DNA of 64,000 nt from an uncultured Gammaproteobacteria bacterium (GTDB lineage Bacteria > Pseudomonadota > Gammaproteobacteria > Arenicellales > JAANXG01), in the NCBI GenBank assembly GCA_947258785.1, contig CAMYJT010000002.1:1-64000 (forward strand). Direction: 5' to 3'. The notes under the pieces are model-generated. The model ran no database searches. It was given only the letters and a program-made list of their open reading frames with translations, and was not told the DNA's origin. The translations under genes and the position numbers were made by a program. This document shows, one piece after another, positions 42,088 through 50,618 of this stretch (positions are counted from its first letter, which is position 1; every line of letters begins with the position of its first letter).

Positions 42088-42942
42088 ATGTTCCGGCCTG
42101 CATGGTCTTCATTGTGGTTGAGTATGTGCATGCTCATTCATCTCGTCGCCAATCCGGCCTTCGGGAGCAGTGAGATGCGTTTCCATCACCCCATACCCGG
42201 CGGCATTGTAAATGTGTCACTGACCTCAATTGACAATCCACGCCCGGAGGTGAAATTCGGAAACCGCCGGCTGTTAGTGATGCGTGGCACGGACCAATGG
42301 GTCGCCCTTTTGGGTGTCGCGTTGGACACCGTCCCCGGTCGATACATCGTATCTGTCAACCACAACGACGATGAAACCGACATCCGTGAAGTGAATATCA
42401 AGCCCCACCGGTATCCGGTGCAGAAGGTCCTCGCGCAGACCGGCCGCTCCGCCGGCGCCGACAGATCCAGCCCGCAGCCGCTGCTGTCGGATCACAAATC
42501 CAAAGTTGCGGACTGCTCTAGTCAATGGACGGAACCGCTGGTCGCTGAACTGCCATTGCGGTATCCGGTGCCCGGCCAGTCAACGCATGTGTTTGGGTCA
42601 CGACACGCCGAGGCGGGGCAAATCAGCCAACCCACCGATCATGCGGTGCTGGAACCGCAGTCGGGCGTTTCCCGCGTACACGCACCGGACGGCGGACGCG
42701 TGCATTCCGTAATACAGGTCGACACCGACCGCCAGGTCGTCTGCATCGACCATGGACTGGGTTTGATCAGCATCATTGGTCCGCTGCAGGATTTAAACGT
42801 ACAAATCGAGGACCGGGTTACCACCGCGACCGCGCTGGGTACGGTTGTGTTGGGCGACGGGAAGCTGGGGCGGCTGCAGTGGTTCGTGGCGCTGAATGGG
42901 ATTTTTGTCAACCCGATGTTGCTGGTCGAAAACCCCGAATAA
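42088..42942 (+). CDS. Exported M23/LytM-like protein with all zinc ligands replaced
   Basis: The 284-residue protein has a signal peptide (LWLSMCMLIHLVANPAFG) and an N-terminal domain like that preceding many M23 peptidases (HHPIPGGIVNVSL, with PGRYIVSV). Its C-terminal half follows the LytM fold (VHAPDGGRVHSV, CIDHGLGLISI, LNVQIEDRVTTATALGTV, ALNGIFVNPMLLV). The catalytic positions are lost: the usual HSGVD reads QSGVS at 191-195 and HLH reads RLQ at 262-264. It cannot be an ordinary metallopeptidase and may activate an amidase, as EnvC or NlpD do. Active M23 homologues beside xseA are common. It starts 11 bases after xseA. Confidence 0.75.
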   Translation: MFRPAWSSLWLSMCMLIHLVANPAFGSSEMRFHHPIPGGIVNVSLTSIDNPRPEVKFGNRRLLVMRGTDQWVALLGVALDTVPGRYIVSVNHNDDETDIREVNIKPHRYPVQKVLAQTGRSAGADRSSPQPLLSDHKSKVADCSSQWTEPLVAELPLRYPVPGQSTHVFGSRHAEAGQISQPTDHAVLEPQSGVSRVHAPDGGRVHSVIQVDTDRQVVCIDHGLGLISIIGPLQDLNVQIEDRVTTATALGTVVLGDGKLGRLQWFVALNGIFVNPMLLVENPE

Positions 42943-42962
42943 CACCCAAGCTCAGTGTATCC

Positions 42963-43955
42963 TTATATCCAGCCTTGTTGACGATACCAATCAACGGTGC
43001 GGCGCATACCCTCTTTGAGGTCCACCTGCGCTTGATAACCCAGCCGATTTCGCGCCTTATCAATCGAGAAAGCTCGATTGTTTTTAAAAAACTTTACGCG
43101 GCGCCGATGGAGAGGCGGTTCCACACCAAACGGCTTGCAGAGTAGTTCACAAAGCCAGGCGGTAAGGAACACAGGGCTGTAGGGTAATCGGATTCTGGGA
43201 GGCGGCGCATTAACCGCCTCGGCGGCGATCTCGATATACCGTTGCAGCGGTACATAGCCGGGACCGCCGATGAGAAATATCTCTCCAGATATCCCGTCGA
43301 CGGTCATCACCTTCCAGAACCCCTCGACCAGATCGTCTATGTACACGGCATGAAAGTTTTCCGCGCACCGACCGATCAGCACAAAACGTCCTCGGCGCAG
43401 TAGTTTGAACATCTTAAGCATACGCAAGTCTCCGGGTCCGTACTGCGATGTCGGCCGGACGATGACGATTTCCATTTCGCTGGCGCCTGTCACACGCTGG
43501 CAAATTAATTCCGCCTGCATCTTGGTCTCTTGATACAGATCGCCCGGGTTGTAGGGAGACTCCTCCACAGCAGGGGTGTGTTCCACGTGCCCGTGCACAC
43601 CGATCGTCGAACAATGCACGAAGCGTCCCACCCCGCAGTCTTCAGCCACGCGCAGAAGGCGCTCAGTGCCGTGGACATTCGTCGCGAAGTAACTTTCCGG
43701 ACTGCCACCCACCGTCCTGAAATTCGAAACCAGGTGCACCACCGTATCGCAGCCGGCAACCAGTTGGGCCAGCGCCTGCTCATCGGTGATATCGCCGTAG
43801 ATAATCTCGGCCACTCGGCCTTCGAAGCGGCGCGCTTTGTTGGGGTCCCGCGCCAGTATATTGACTCGGCAGTGTTCATCGATGAGACGTTCAGTCAAAT
43901 GACTTCCCAAAAATCCGGTCGCACCGGTGACCGCGACCTTGACGGGAGTCCTCAT
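42963..43955 (-). CDS. NAD(P)-dependent epimerase/dehydratase (extended SDR)
   Basis: This 330-residue extended short-chain dehydrogenase has a Rossmann glycine motif VTGATGFLGSHL at residues 9-20, VVHLVSNF, and an active-site YQETK preceded by HCSTIGVHG, with VRPTSQYGPGD after it. It is likely a sugar-nucleotide or lipid-sugar epimerase/reductase; the substrate cannot be read from sequence. It is the last gene of the eight-gene minus-strand glycan locus, 27 bases after the methyltransferase. Confidence 0.82.
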   Translation of the reverse strand: MRTPVKVAVTGATGFLGSHLTERLIDEHCRVNILARDPNKARRFEGRVAEIIYGDITDEQALAQLVAGCDTVVHLVSNFRTVGGSPESYFATNVHGTERLLRVAEDCGVGRFVHCSTIGVHGHVEHTPAVEESPYNPGDLYQETKMQAELICQRVTGASEMEIVIVRPTSQYGPGDLRMLKMFKLLRRGRFVLIGRCAENFHAVYIDDLVEGFWKVMTVDGISGEIFLIGGPGYVPLQRYIEIAAEAVNAPPPRIRLPYSPVFLTAWLCELLCKPFGVEPPLHRRRVKFFKNNRAFSIDKARNRLGYQAQVDLKEGMRRTVDWYRQQGWI

Positions 43956-43982
43956 TTAATTAGCCCGGCGAAGCGCGGCTTC

Positions 43983-44783
43983 TCAGTGAACGCCGACACG
44001 CTTCGCGACGGCGATCAAGCTGTAACCAGAGGTAAAAAACAACAACCGGTCTAACTGTGCCAATCCCCAAGCGAATGGATAGACGGCGGAAAACATTTTG
44101 AATTTTCGTTCATGCTTACGCATGTCATCGGCCTTGACCACCACCCCCTTGGACGTCGATTGACCCTTGGTCAATCGGTCGAATACGAGGCTGACGGCCA
44201 CATCAAACAACTCGACGAAAAACCGCGAATAGGTGGTTGACTCCATAATTCTAAAGTCAGGAGTGAGAAGCTGTTCAAGTGTCTGCGCCGTGTAGCCGGC
44301 CCTGACATGTCCATGTTTTTCGTCGGTGAGTCCGACGGCGAGCCGTAGCCGACGTATGGGGGACCGCGGTTTGTCGTGAGGTACGTTGACAATCAACAGC
44401 CCTTCTTCCTTGACAATCCGACTCAGTTCTCTGATGAATTCCCGATCGGTGTGTATGTGCTCTAAAAAGTCTATAATCACCACGACATCGAAGGTTTCAT
44501 CTTCGAATTCCGTGCGTTTACCGTCAAACAAGTAGACCTTCTCCCCGACCAGCTTGCGGATTGAACCAACCACGTCCGGTTCCAAATCGGCGCTGTGCCA
44601 CTCACCCCCCAGTTGACGGAGCAGGTAGCTTAGAACACCGTTGTCGGCACCGATATCCAAACACGTCCGTTCTCGCGTATCGGGCAGGTATCGCCTGATT
44701 GATGCGTATTTCGCTTTCTTCAGGACAGATTTTCGATACAGCTTTAGAAGTATGTCCCGTTCTTCACTGGGGGGGGCGCTCAT
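43983..44783 (-). CDS. Class I SAM-dependent methyltransferase
   Basis: The 266-residue protein has the SAM motif CLDIGADNGVLSYLL, acidic residue in WHSADLEPD and post-I motifs FDVVVIIDFLEHIHTD and KEEGLLIVNVPHD. The C-terminal third contains a hydrophobic segment (FAWGLAQLDRLLFFTSGYSL), suggesting membrane association and a lipid-linked substrate (inference). Its start overlaps the acyltransferase stop by four bases (ATGA). Confidence 0.85.
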   Translation of the reverse strand: MSAPPSEERDILLKLYRKSVLKKAKYASIRRYLPDTRERTCLDIGADNGVLSYLLRQLGGEWHSADLEPDVVGSIRKLVGEKVYLFDGKRTEFEDETFDVVVIIDFLEHIHTDREFIRELSRIVKEEGLLIVNVPHDKPRSPIRRLRLAVGLTDEKHGHVRAGYTAQTLEQLLTPDFRIMESTTYSRFFVELFDVAVSLVFDRLTKGQSTSKGVVVKADDMRKHERKFKMFSAVYPFAWGLAQLDRLLFFTSGYSLIAVAKRVGVH

Positions 44784-45580
44784 GACCGCTCTTCCCCGGC
44801 CCGCTGACGGCGGTCCCGCAAGAGTTGTGCCGGCACGCCGGCCGCGACCCCGAACTCGGGCACGTCTTTGGTCACCACTGCGCCGGCACCCAGGATGGAA
44901 TCACGTCCTACGGTAACGCCGTCCACCACCTTGACGTCCGCACCCAACCACACATTGTCCTCGATGGTGATACCGCGAATGGTTTGGCCTTGATCCATGA
45001 TCGGCATGTCCGTCCGGTCTGCTATATGATCCCCTCCCCCAATGACGTAGCAAAAGGCGCCGAAAAGAACCTTATTACCGATGTGCACCTTGCGGGCCGA
45101 TTGTATAAAACACATGGTGGCGATATTCGCGCCTCGACCAATATAGATATCGCCATTCTTGCAACTGAGCACCGTGTTGCGGCCAATCAAAGAATCAGCA
45201 CCGATGAATATCCCTGAGTTCTCATCTCCTTTTGCATCCAGGACCGAGTAATCATCGATTGCCACACCATCCTCAAGATGAATTTTCCGGGGGTGACGAA
45301 TGGTGACATTGCGACCCACAATAACGCCGCTTCCGATACTTCCGAGCAGAAACTTCAACAGTGCTTTTCGCAACCAATACCCGAGCGCGCCCGGTAATGG
45401 GGCAACCAGCGTCGTATACATCTCATATTTAATCAGATCCCACAAACCGCTACTGCCAATGTTTATGGACTGGTATTTCTTGAGTGCGGAAGTGTTCCTG
45501 TCTGCGATTACGCCCTGCAGTAAAGTACGTCCGTCACTCGTGTTGTACTGTTTGTTGTCGGTGTTGTTGGAAGTCATCAA
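44780..45580 (-). CDS. Hexapeptide-repeat acyltransferase
   Basis: This 266-residue left-handed beta-helix acyltransferase has hexapeptide rungs visible as GSGVIVGRNVTIRHP, IFIGADSLIGRNTVLSC, DIYIGRGANIATMCFI and the C-terminal IEDNVWLGADVKVVDGVTVG, then DSILGAGAVVTKDVPEFGVA. It probably O- or N-acetylates a sugar of the locus product. The N-terminal 90 residues are not hexapeptide. Both junctions with neighbours are 4-base overlaps. Confidence 0.88.
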   Translation of the reverse strand: MMTSNNTDNKQYNTSDGRTLLQGVIADRNTSALKKYQSINIGSSGLWDLIKYEMYTTLVAPLPGALGYWLRKALLKFLLGSIGSGVIVGRNVTIRHPRKIHLEDGVAIDDYSVLDAKGDENSGIFIGADSLIGRNTVLSCKNGDIYIGRGANIATMCFIQSARKVHIGNKVLFGAFCYVIGGGDHIADRTDMPIMDQGQTIRGITIEDNVWLGADVKVVDGVTVGRDSILGAGAVVTKDVPEFGVAAGVPAQLLRDRRQRAGEERS

Positions 45581-46632
45581 ACCAAAGGCCGGATCAGCCG
45601 CCAGTATGCATTAAGGAATTTATTCAACCAATGGTACCCAAATGCCAGCACCTTGCCATCAACGTAATCGGAATAAACGAATATATCTCCCGAGCCCATG
45701 GTCTCACTGTCGCGCTTAACTCGCCGCGTTTGAATTTTCCGGCGAACCCGCAGAATCTCGGGCAGATGCCTAACAAAATACGCCCAACCTCTAAAGTAGT
45801 CCTTGCCTGCGTCCTTAATAACGAGAAACGAGATTAAAGCGATCTCGTAGACAGCGAACGCAGGAAGCGCCAACATAATCGTTCGCCACTGATACATCTC
45901 AAGTATGAAACGCAGCCGGTTGCGCACCGCCGCGAGATAACGCTTGGAACTTTCGCCCCGCTTGTGGAGGACTACCGCATCGGGAACCTGATAACAACGA
46001 TATCCCGTCAAGTTTAATTTGTAATTCAATTCCCCATCGTCTCCCCAACCTAGGAGATATTCCTCGTTGAAGTATCCCACATCGGCGGCTGCAACTTTGT
46101 CAATAATCTGCACGCCCCACCCAATGCTGATTTTCGGTTCGTTACTCACCTCTGTGACGAGGCAATCTCTGTTCAAACTCGGTGATGCCCCGACATAATG
46201 CAGCATCTGCCCGTCCTGATAAATTTGGTCTGGTCTTTCCCAATGCACCGCCCGCGTAATGCATGCCGCCGCTTGGGGCAGGCTGTTCATTGCGGTAATC
46301 AGCTGTTCGAGGCAATCCGGCTGCAGCTCAACGTCGTTATCGACTATAAAGACAAGCCGCTTTTCCGCTTCTTTGAAAGCACGGTTTCGCAGCATATTCA
46401 ATATCTTAGTGTTACGGCCCATGCCGTATACTTTTACTTCCGGATATCGTTCCGTGATTTTTTCGGTACCACCATCCGTGGACCCGTCATCGACGATGAT
46501 AACTTCCCCAGGTGGGCGCTCGAGCCTGTCGATGGAAGCGAATAAACCCGGTAGTCGCTCTGCACCGTTGTAATTCATCACCGCCAGTGTCACGTCATTA
46601 GCTGTGAACTTTGCGCCGGGTGTATTGTTCAT
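45577..46632 (-). CDS. Glycosyltransferase family 2
   Basis: This 351-residue GT-A enzyme has VTLAVMNYNGAERLPGLFAS, VIIVDDGSTDGG and the DxD-like metal site in FIVDNDVELQPD. WGDDGELNYKLNLTGYR is the conserved acceptor-side motif. A hydrophobic stretch near residues 255-275 (MLALPAFAVYEIALISFLVI) suggests membrane anchoring. The 90-base gap upstream to the LPG-synthase-like gene contains nothing recognised. The donor sugar is unknown. Confidence 0.9.
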   Translation of the reverse strand: MNNTPGAKFTANDVTLAVMNYNGAERLPGLFASIDRLERPPGEVIIVDDGSTDGGTEKITERYPEVKVYGMGRNTKILNMLRNRAFKEAEKRLVFIVDNDVELQPDCLEQLITAMNSLPQAAACITRAVHWERPDQIYQDGQMLHYVGASPSLNRDCLVTEVSNEPKISIGWGVQIIDKVAAADVGYFNEEYLLGWGDDGELNYKLNLTGYRCYQVPDAVVLHKRGESSKRYLAAVRNRLRFILEMYQWRTIMLALPAFAVYEIALISFLVIKDAGKDYFRGWAYFVRHLPEILRVRRKIQTRRVKRDSETMGSGDIFVYSDYVDGKVLAFGYHWLNKFLNAYWRLIRPLV

Positions 46633-46722
46633 CTACGGGGCTTCTTCACTGGCGAGGCAGGTCGACAAAAGGTCGGTATTTTTTCAGTTTTGAACTTCGT
46701 GTACAAGCCGTTCTAATAAACT

Positions 46723-47679
46723 TTATCTATTGGAACTCAAAGGACGATCCACCAGATACGCCCCGCCGCCCAGCAGAGAAATCAACAGATCTGTCATCGA
46801 CAGAGCGAGTCCGAGGGCAAACGCATCGGTGGTCGACATACCGGCCACCGCGAACAATGCGACGAAGATACCCTCGCGCAATCCCAGGCCTCCGATCGAT
46901 ATCGGCAGCATGATCACCAGCATCGAGACGGGTATCATAATGAAATAATAGACCGGAGGAATTTCGATCTGCAGAGCCACGGCCATGGCGTACACCGCGG
47001 CTACCCGGACCAGTTGAAACACAATGGACAAAACAAACGAATACCCGAGTGTCGCCAGATGTTGCTTATAATCCAGGAAAGACCGGTATATCTTCAGCAG
47101 CGCCCCAGCGAGACGTGCACCGAACCATCGAGGCAGGACTTTGGCCCACCAGCCCGCAATGCCCTCGTGTTGCAAGACGTACACCACCGCAGCGGTGGCT
47201 AGTAAAGTCCCACCCAGATAGGCGCTCAAATCCGCGCCGCGTATTCCGGCGCCATGAAACATCAACCCAAACAGGCCCATCAACAACAGCGCCCACAGAG
47301 ACATGACCTTGTCGATCAGCACCGACGATACCGCGACGGCCGCATCGTCTGTTTTTCGAAACAGGTAATAACCCCTGACGATGTCCACACCGATACTCGA
47401 AGGCAGGAATAAGCCCCAGAACTTTCCGATCAGGGTAATCGACAATAAGGCCCGGAAGGGCACGGCAAGCTGTTTTACAACCAGCAGGATCTGCCACTTG
47501 TACGCGAACACCAGCCGCTCGAACAACAAGACCAGCAGGTGAACTGCCAACCACGAGGAATCGAGACGAGCGAAGACGTCTTTGACCGCTGGCCACTGTA
47601 CCTGGTTGAATGCCACGGCAAACACAACAACGCTGACGGCGATACGCAATAAGTATTTCGTCGTGGAGCCGGCGGGCAT
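46723..47679 (-). CDS. LPG-synthase-TM/AglD-like integral membrane protein (UPF0104)
   Basis: This 318-residue membrane protein has about eight helices. The signature PSSIGVDIVRGYYLFRK with SSVLIDKVMSL is typical of the lysylphosphatidylglycerol-synthase transmembrane domain, found also in AglD-type glycan proteins. The soluble aminoacyl-transfer domain of MprF is absent, so it is not an LPG synthase. It could transfer or flip a lipid-linked sugar. The start at MPAGSTTKY is chosen; the frame stays open to 47751. Confidence 0.83.
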   Translation of the reverse strand: MPAGSTTKYLLRIAVSVVVFAVAFNQVQWPAVKDVFARLDSSWLAVHLLVLLFERLVFAYKWQILLVVKQLAVPFRALLSITLIGKFWGLFLPSSIGVDIVRGYYLFRKTDDAAVAVSSVLIDKVMSLWALLLMGLFGLMFHGAGIRGADLSAYLGGTLLATAAVVYVLQHEGIAGWWAKVLPRWFGARLAGALLKIYRSFLDYKQHLATLGYSFVLSIVFQLVRVAAVYAMAVALQIEIPPVYYFIMIPVSMLVIMLPISIGGLGLREGIFVALFAVAGMSTTDAFALGLALSMTDLLISLLGGGAYLVDRPLSSNR

Positions 47680-47784
47680 GATGTCTGGTTCGTCAAACCG
47701 CAGCTGCAGTGCAGTAACAACCGGCGTAAGCCGACCGGAGCAACGGTTCAACCCCCACGGCTTTGTTCTCGGCGCCGGAGTTGC

Positions 47785-49410
47785 TTAATCATCGACCAGG
47801 CGCTGGTAGGCAGCGTCCAGACGCTCCCGTTCGTGCCGCAGCTGTTCTTGATCCCATTGATAGTAGCCGGACATCCTCTCCGCACAATAATCGATGGTGG
47901 ACTGCGGAGGCCGCCCGAGGTGGCCGAGGCCGGTCCGGCGCAGAACGGCGTCAGCAAGTGTGTACGCCCGCTCCTGCTCCATCGCATATTGGAGTTCCGC
48001 CGCGATGACGGCGGATCCGGGGATGATTTCTGCCAACGCCGGGGTCTCGTCCGCCAGGCCGATCACGTCCTCGGCATAGCTTCCGTAGTACCGCGCCATG
48101 CGGTCCAGAATCGCCGCGCTGAATCGATCGTGGTAGCGGTGCTGCAACTGTTCTGTAAACGCGTCAAAATCATCGATATCTCCACCAGTGAGCCGTGGCG
48201 GTACGGGCTCGGAAATCGCCGGCATCCCCAATTTGTCCGCTATCGTGTTCACTGCACGCTCGGCGACAAGACGCGCTGTCGTGTATTTGATGCTCAAGAT
48301 ACTCAACAAGCCGTCGAAGCCCTGCTCCAACCGAGAGTCAATGATTGCCGATCGATCCATCAATTCGAGCTGGCCCCGCTGCTTCGAGTCCACGGCGGGT
48401 AAGCGACCGACATGAACATGCCGCACATCGGCCTCGTCAGCACTCAAGTTTCGGATCCGGCCGTTAATGTCCCGCAGGCAGGCTCGAAGCTCCTCCCTGG
48501 TGATCGCCTGCCCCAAGTCCCGTCGATCGGGGAAATACCAGGTACCGACGATCGACGCGTCCCCGCAGGGGGTAAAGAACAACAATCTGGTCCTAGCGTT
48601 TCCGTTGCGCCCGGCTTCCGGTACGCTGATTCCAACCGCGTAATCCCCCAGCCTATGCGGCAGGATCAGATTTACGGCTCGCAGGAACACCGGCCGGCGC
48701 TGATCTATCCGTGTGAAGCGAAACGGTGCATCAAAAATATCCGACCCGGTCGCATTCACCGCGACCGAACAACCCAGACGGTGACGCTCGCCAGTCAGGC
48801 GGTTCCTGACACCAACCGAACACACCCGCTCGTCAATGATTTCCAGAGACTCTGCGCGCACGTAGTTGAATACGTCGGCGCCCTGTTCGGCCGCCGTCAG
48901 TACATAACTCAGTGTGAAGCGCTCTGTGTTATAGACCTGCGCATCCTGCCAAATGGCCCCGCCTGTCATGGCTGTCGTGATGTTCACCGGCGCCAGAGAT
49001 TGCAGGTTCTCCAGCGACAACAACGCAGACCGCGTGCCGGCGGTGTTTCTGTGACTCGGCTTGATGAATCTATCGTACAAGAACAACCCACACAGAACGG
49101 CAATTCTGCTCTTTTTGAATTCGCGATAGGTGGGCATTACGCACGGCAAATCGCGTATCAAGTGTGGAGCGAGTGTTTTCAGAAACGCCTGCTCCCTGGC
49201 CGACCGTCGACTCCGGATCCAGTCGAAATTCTGTAGATAACGAAGTCCTCCATGAATGATCTTCAGGCTGTTCGCCGACGCGCCACTCCCAAAATCATCC
49301 TGCTCGAGCATCGCCACCGTGGCGCCGCGGCGGCTCAGCTCCCACGTCAAAGCCGCGCCGTGGATTCCACCGCCGACCACCACCACATCATAATGATCCC
49401 GTGGACTCAC
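47785..49410 (-). CDS. FAD-dependent glycerol-3-phosphate dehydrogenase homologue
   Basis: The 541-residue protein has an FAD-binding VVVVGGGIHGAALTWELSRRG and the GlpD/GlpA signature EQDDFGSGASANSLKIIHGG followed by LRYLQ. The second half includes a GlpD-like C-terminal helical cap with YGSYAEDVIGL, then ELQYAMEQERAYTLADAVLR and RTGLG. It would oxidise glycerol-3-phosphate or a related polyol phosphate and pass electrons to quinone. No glpF, glpK or glpR lies nearby; it sits between glycosyltransferase genes, so a biosynthetic role is inferred. The glycosyltransferase-4 gene stop overlaps it by four bases. Confidence 0.85.
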   Translation of the reverse strand: MSPRDHYDVVVVGGGIHGAALTWELSRRGATVAMLEQDDFGSGASANSLKIIHGGLRYLQNFDWIRSRRSAREQAFLKTLAPHLIRDLPCVMPTYREFKKSRIAVLCGLFLYDRFIKPSHRNTAGTRSALLSLENLQSLAPVNITTAMTGGAIWQDAQVYNTERFTLSYVLTAAEQGADVFNYVRAESLEIIDERVCSVGVRNRLTGERHRLGCSVAVNATGSDIFDAPFRFTRIDQRRPVFLRAVNLILPHRLGDYAVGISVPEAGRNGNARTRLLFFTPCGDASIVGTWYFPDRRDLGQAITREELRACLRDINGRIRNLSADEADVRHVHVGRLPAVDSKQRGQLELMDRSAIIDSRLEQGFDGLLSILSIKYTTARLVAERAVNTIADKLGMPAISEPVPPRLTGGDIDDFDAFTEQLQHRYHDRFSAAILDRMARYYGSYAEDVIGLADETPALAEIIPGSAVIAAELQYAMEQERAYTLADAVLRRTGLGHLGRPPQSTIDYCAERMSGYYQWDQEQLRHERERLDAAYQRLVDD

Positions 49411-50597
49411 GGCCCTGCGGCGGCCCGTGGGTCATCCGCCTCGCCGGTCGGCGGGTAGAGTTTCATGACACTCTCGACGAATCGATCATAACTGTATTCC
49501 CGCTCGGCGTGCGCCGCAGCGCGTCCGCCGATTTCCCTGCGCCGTTCGCCGTCCGTCAGCAACCCGGTCAAGGCGGTTGCGAAGGCAGCGGGCTGCGGTG
49601 GAGCGAGTACCGCGATATCGCTGTTCAGCACCTGTGTATGGGTTGGCAGGTCGGTCGCAACGACCGGTGTTCCCGAGTGCAGATAAGAATAAATCTTCAT
49701 CGGTGTGTTGACGCCCTTGATTCTCGGGGACACCAGTACATCGGCCTGGGCGAGATAGGTTCCAATGTGCTCAACCGGCCGCGGGCCGAGGAAGTGAACC
49801 ACATCCGTCAGATTCGACGCCTGGGTCCGACGACGATAGGCCTCGACGTCTTGCTGGGCACCTCCGATCACTACCAGGTGGGCCTCCTGCCGCATGCGGT
49901 TCACGTTCGCGAAGGATGCCAGTAACAGGTCAATGCCCTGGTAGGCCTCCAAGTTCCCCACATAAAGTACACACAATTTCCCTTCCAGCCCAAGTTCCCG
50001 GCGCAGGTCCGGTGCTTCGTCGGCATCGTTGGAATCCGCTTGAATCAGCGAAACGTCCCGGATCACGACGACGCCTTCTTGCCGGTACTGCCGTACGGCA
50101 TCCGCCAGATCAGCGCACATGGGCGCGACGGCCAACGCTGTCTTGATCGGCTTGGATTCCAGCCAGGCCAGCGGCGACCGTAGAAAACCGAGCGCTGGAA
50201 AGCGGTCCGTGAGCTGCGCCGACAGCAAGGAATCCATGTCATAGATGAATGGGATCTTATAGAGCCGTTTGAACAACAAAGCCATAAAAACCGATTCCTC
50301 CACCGCGTGCACAACGTCGTATTTCCGCCGCCGCAACAACCCGGCGGCGGTCATTGCCAGAAAAAAATCACAATAGATCTTCTTGAACGAAAACCCCGGC
50401 CGTATGTTGGCCACCCGCCCCCAGGGCCTGATCCTGTGCACCACGATGTTCTTATAATGCCGGTCCCGCCCCTCATGGAACGTGACCACATCGGCCGTGT
50501 GTCCGGCACGGTCCAGCACGCCGAGCAGCATGTCGACCGCAATCGGAGTGCCCCGCTCTTGATAAAAAGGATGAGGCGCGAGTAGAAGAATGTTCAT
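49407..50597 (-). CDS. Glycosyltransferase family 4
   Basis: This 396-residue GT-B enzyme has an N-terminal Rossmann half opening ILLLAPHPFYQERGTPIAVD, typical of GT4 enzymes. The C-terminal half has LCVLYVGNLEAYQGIDLLL, then ADVLVSPRIKGVNTPMKIYS and LHSGTPVVATDLPTH, carrying the nucleotide-sugar contacts. Donor and acceptor are unknown. It lies 21 bases after the large membrane protein gene and overlaps the dehydrogenase by four bases. Confidence 0.9.
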   Translation of the reverse strand: MNILLLAPHPFYQERGTPIAVDMLLGVLDRAGHTADVVTFHEGRDRHYKNIVVHRIRPWGRVANIRPGFSFKKIYCDFFLAMTAAGLLRRRKYDVVHAVEESVFMALLFKRLYKIPFIYDMDSLLSAQLTDRFPALGFLRSPLAWLESKPIKTALAVAPMCADLADAVRQYRQEGVVVIRDVSLIQADSNDADEAPDLRRELGLEGKLCVLYVGNLEAYQGIDLLLASFANVNRMRQEAHLVVIGGAQQDVEAYRRRTQASNLTDVVHFLGPRPVEHIGTYLAQADVLVSPRIKGVNTPMKIYSYLHSGTPVVATDLPTHTQVLNSDIAVLAPPQPAAFATALTGLLTDGERRREIGGRAAAHAEREYSYDRFVESVMKLYPPTGEADDPRAAAGP

Positions 50598-50618
50598 CGG
50601 CGTCGCACGTTCGTAACG

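Noticed and set aside
46723..47679. MprF-type lysylphosphatidylglycerol synthase
   Set aside because: Only the membrane domain is present; the soluble aminoacyl-transfer domain is missing.
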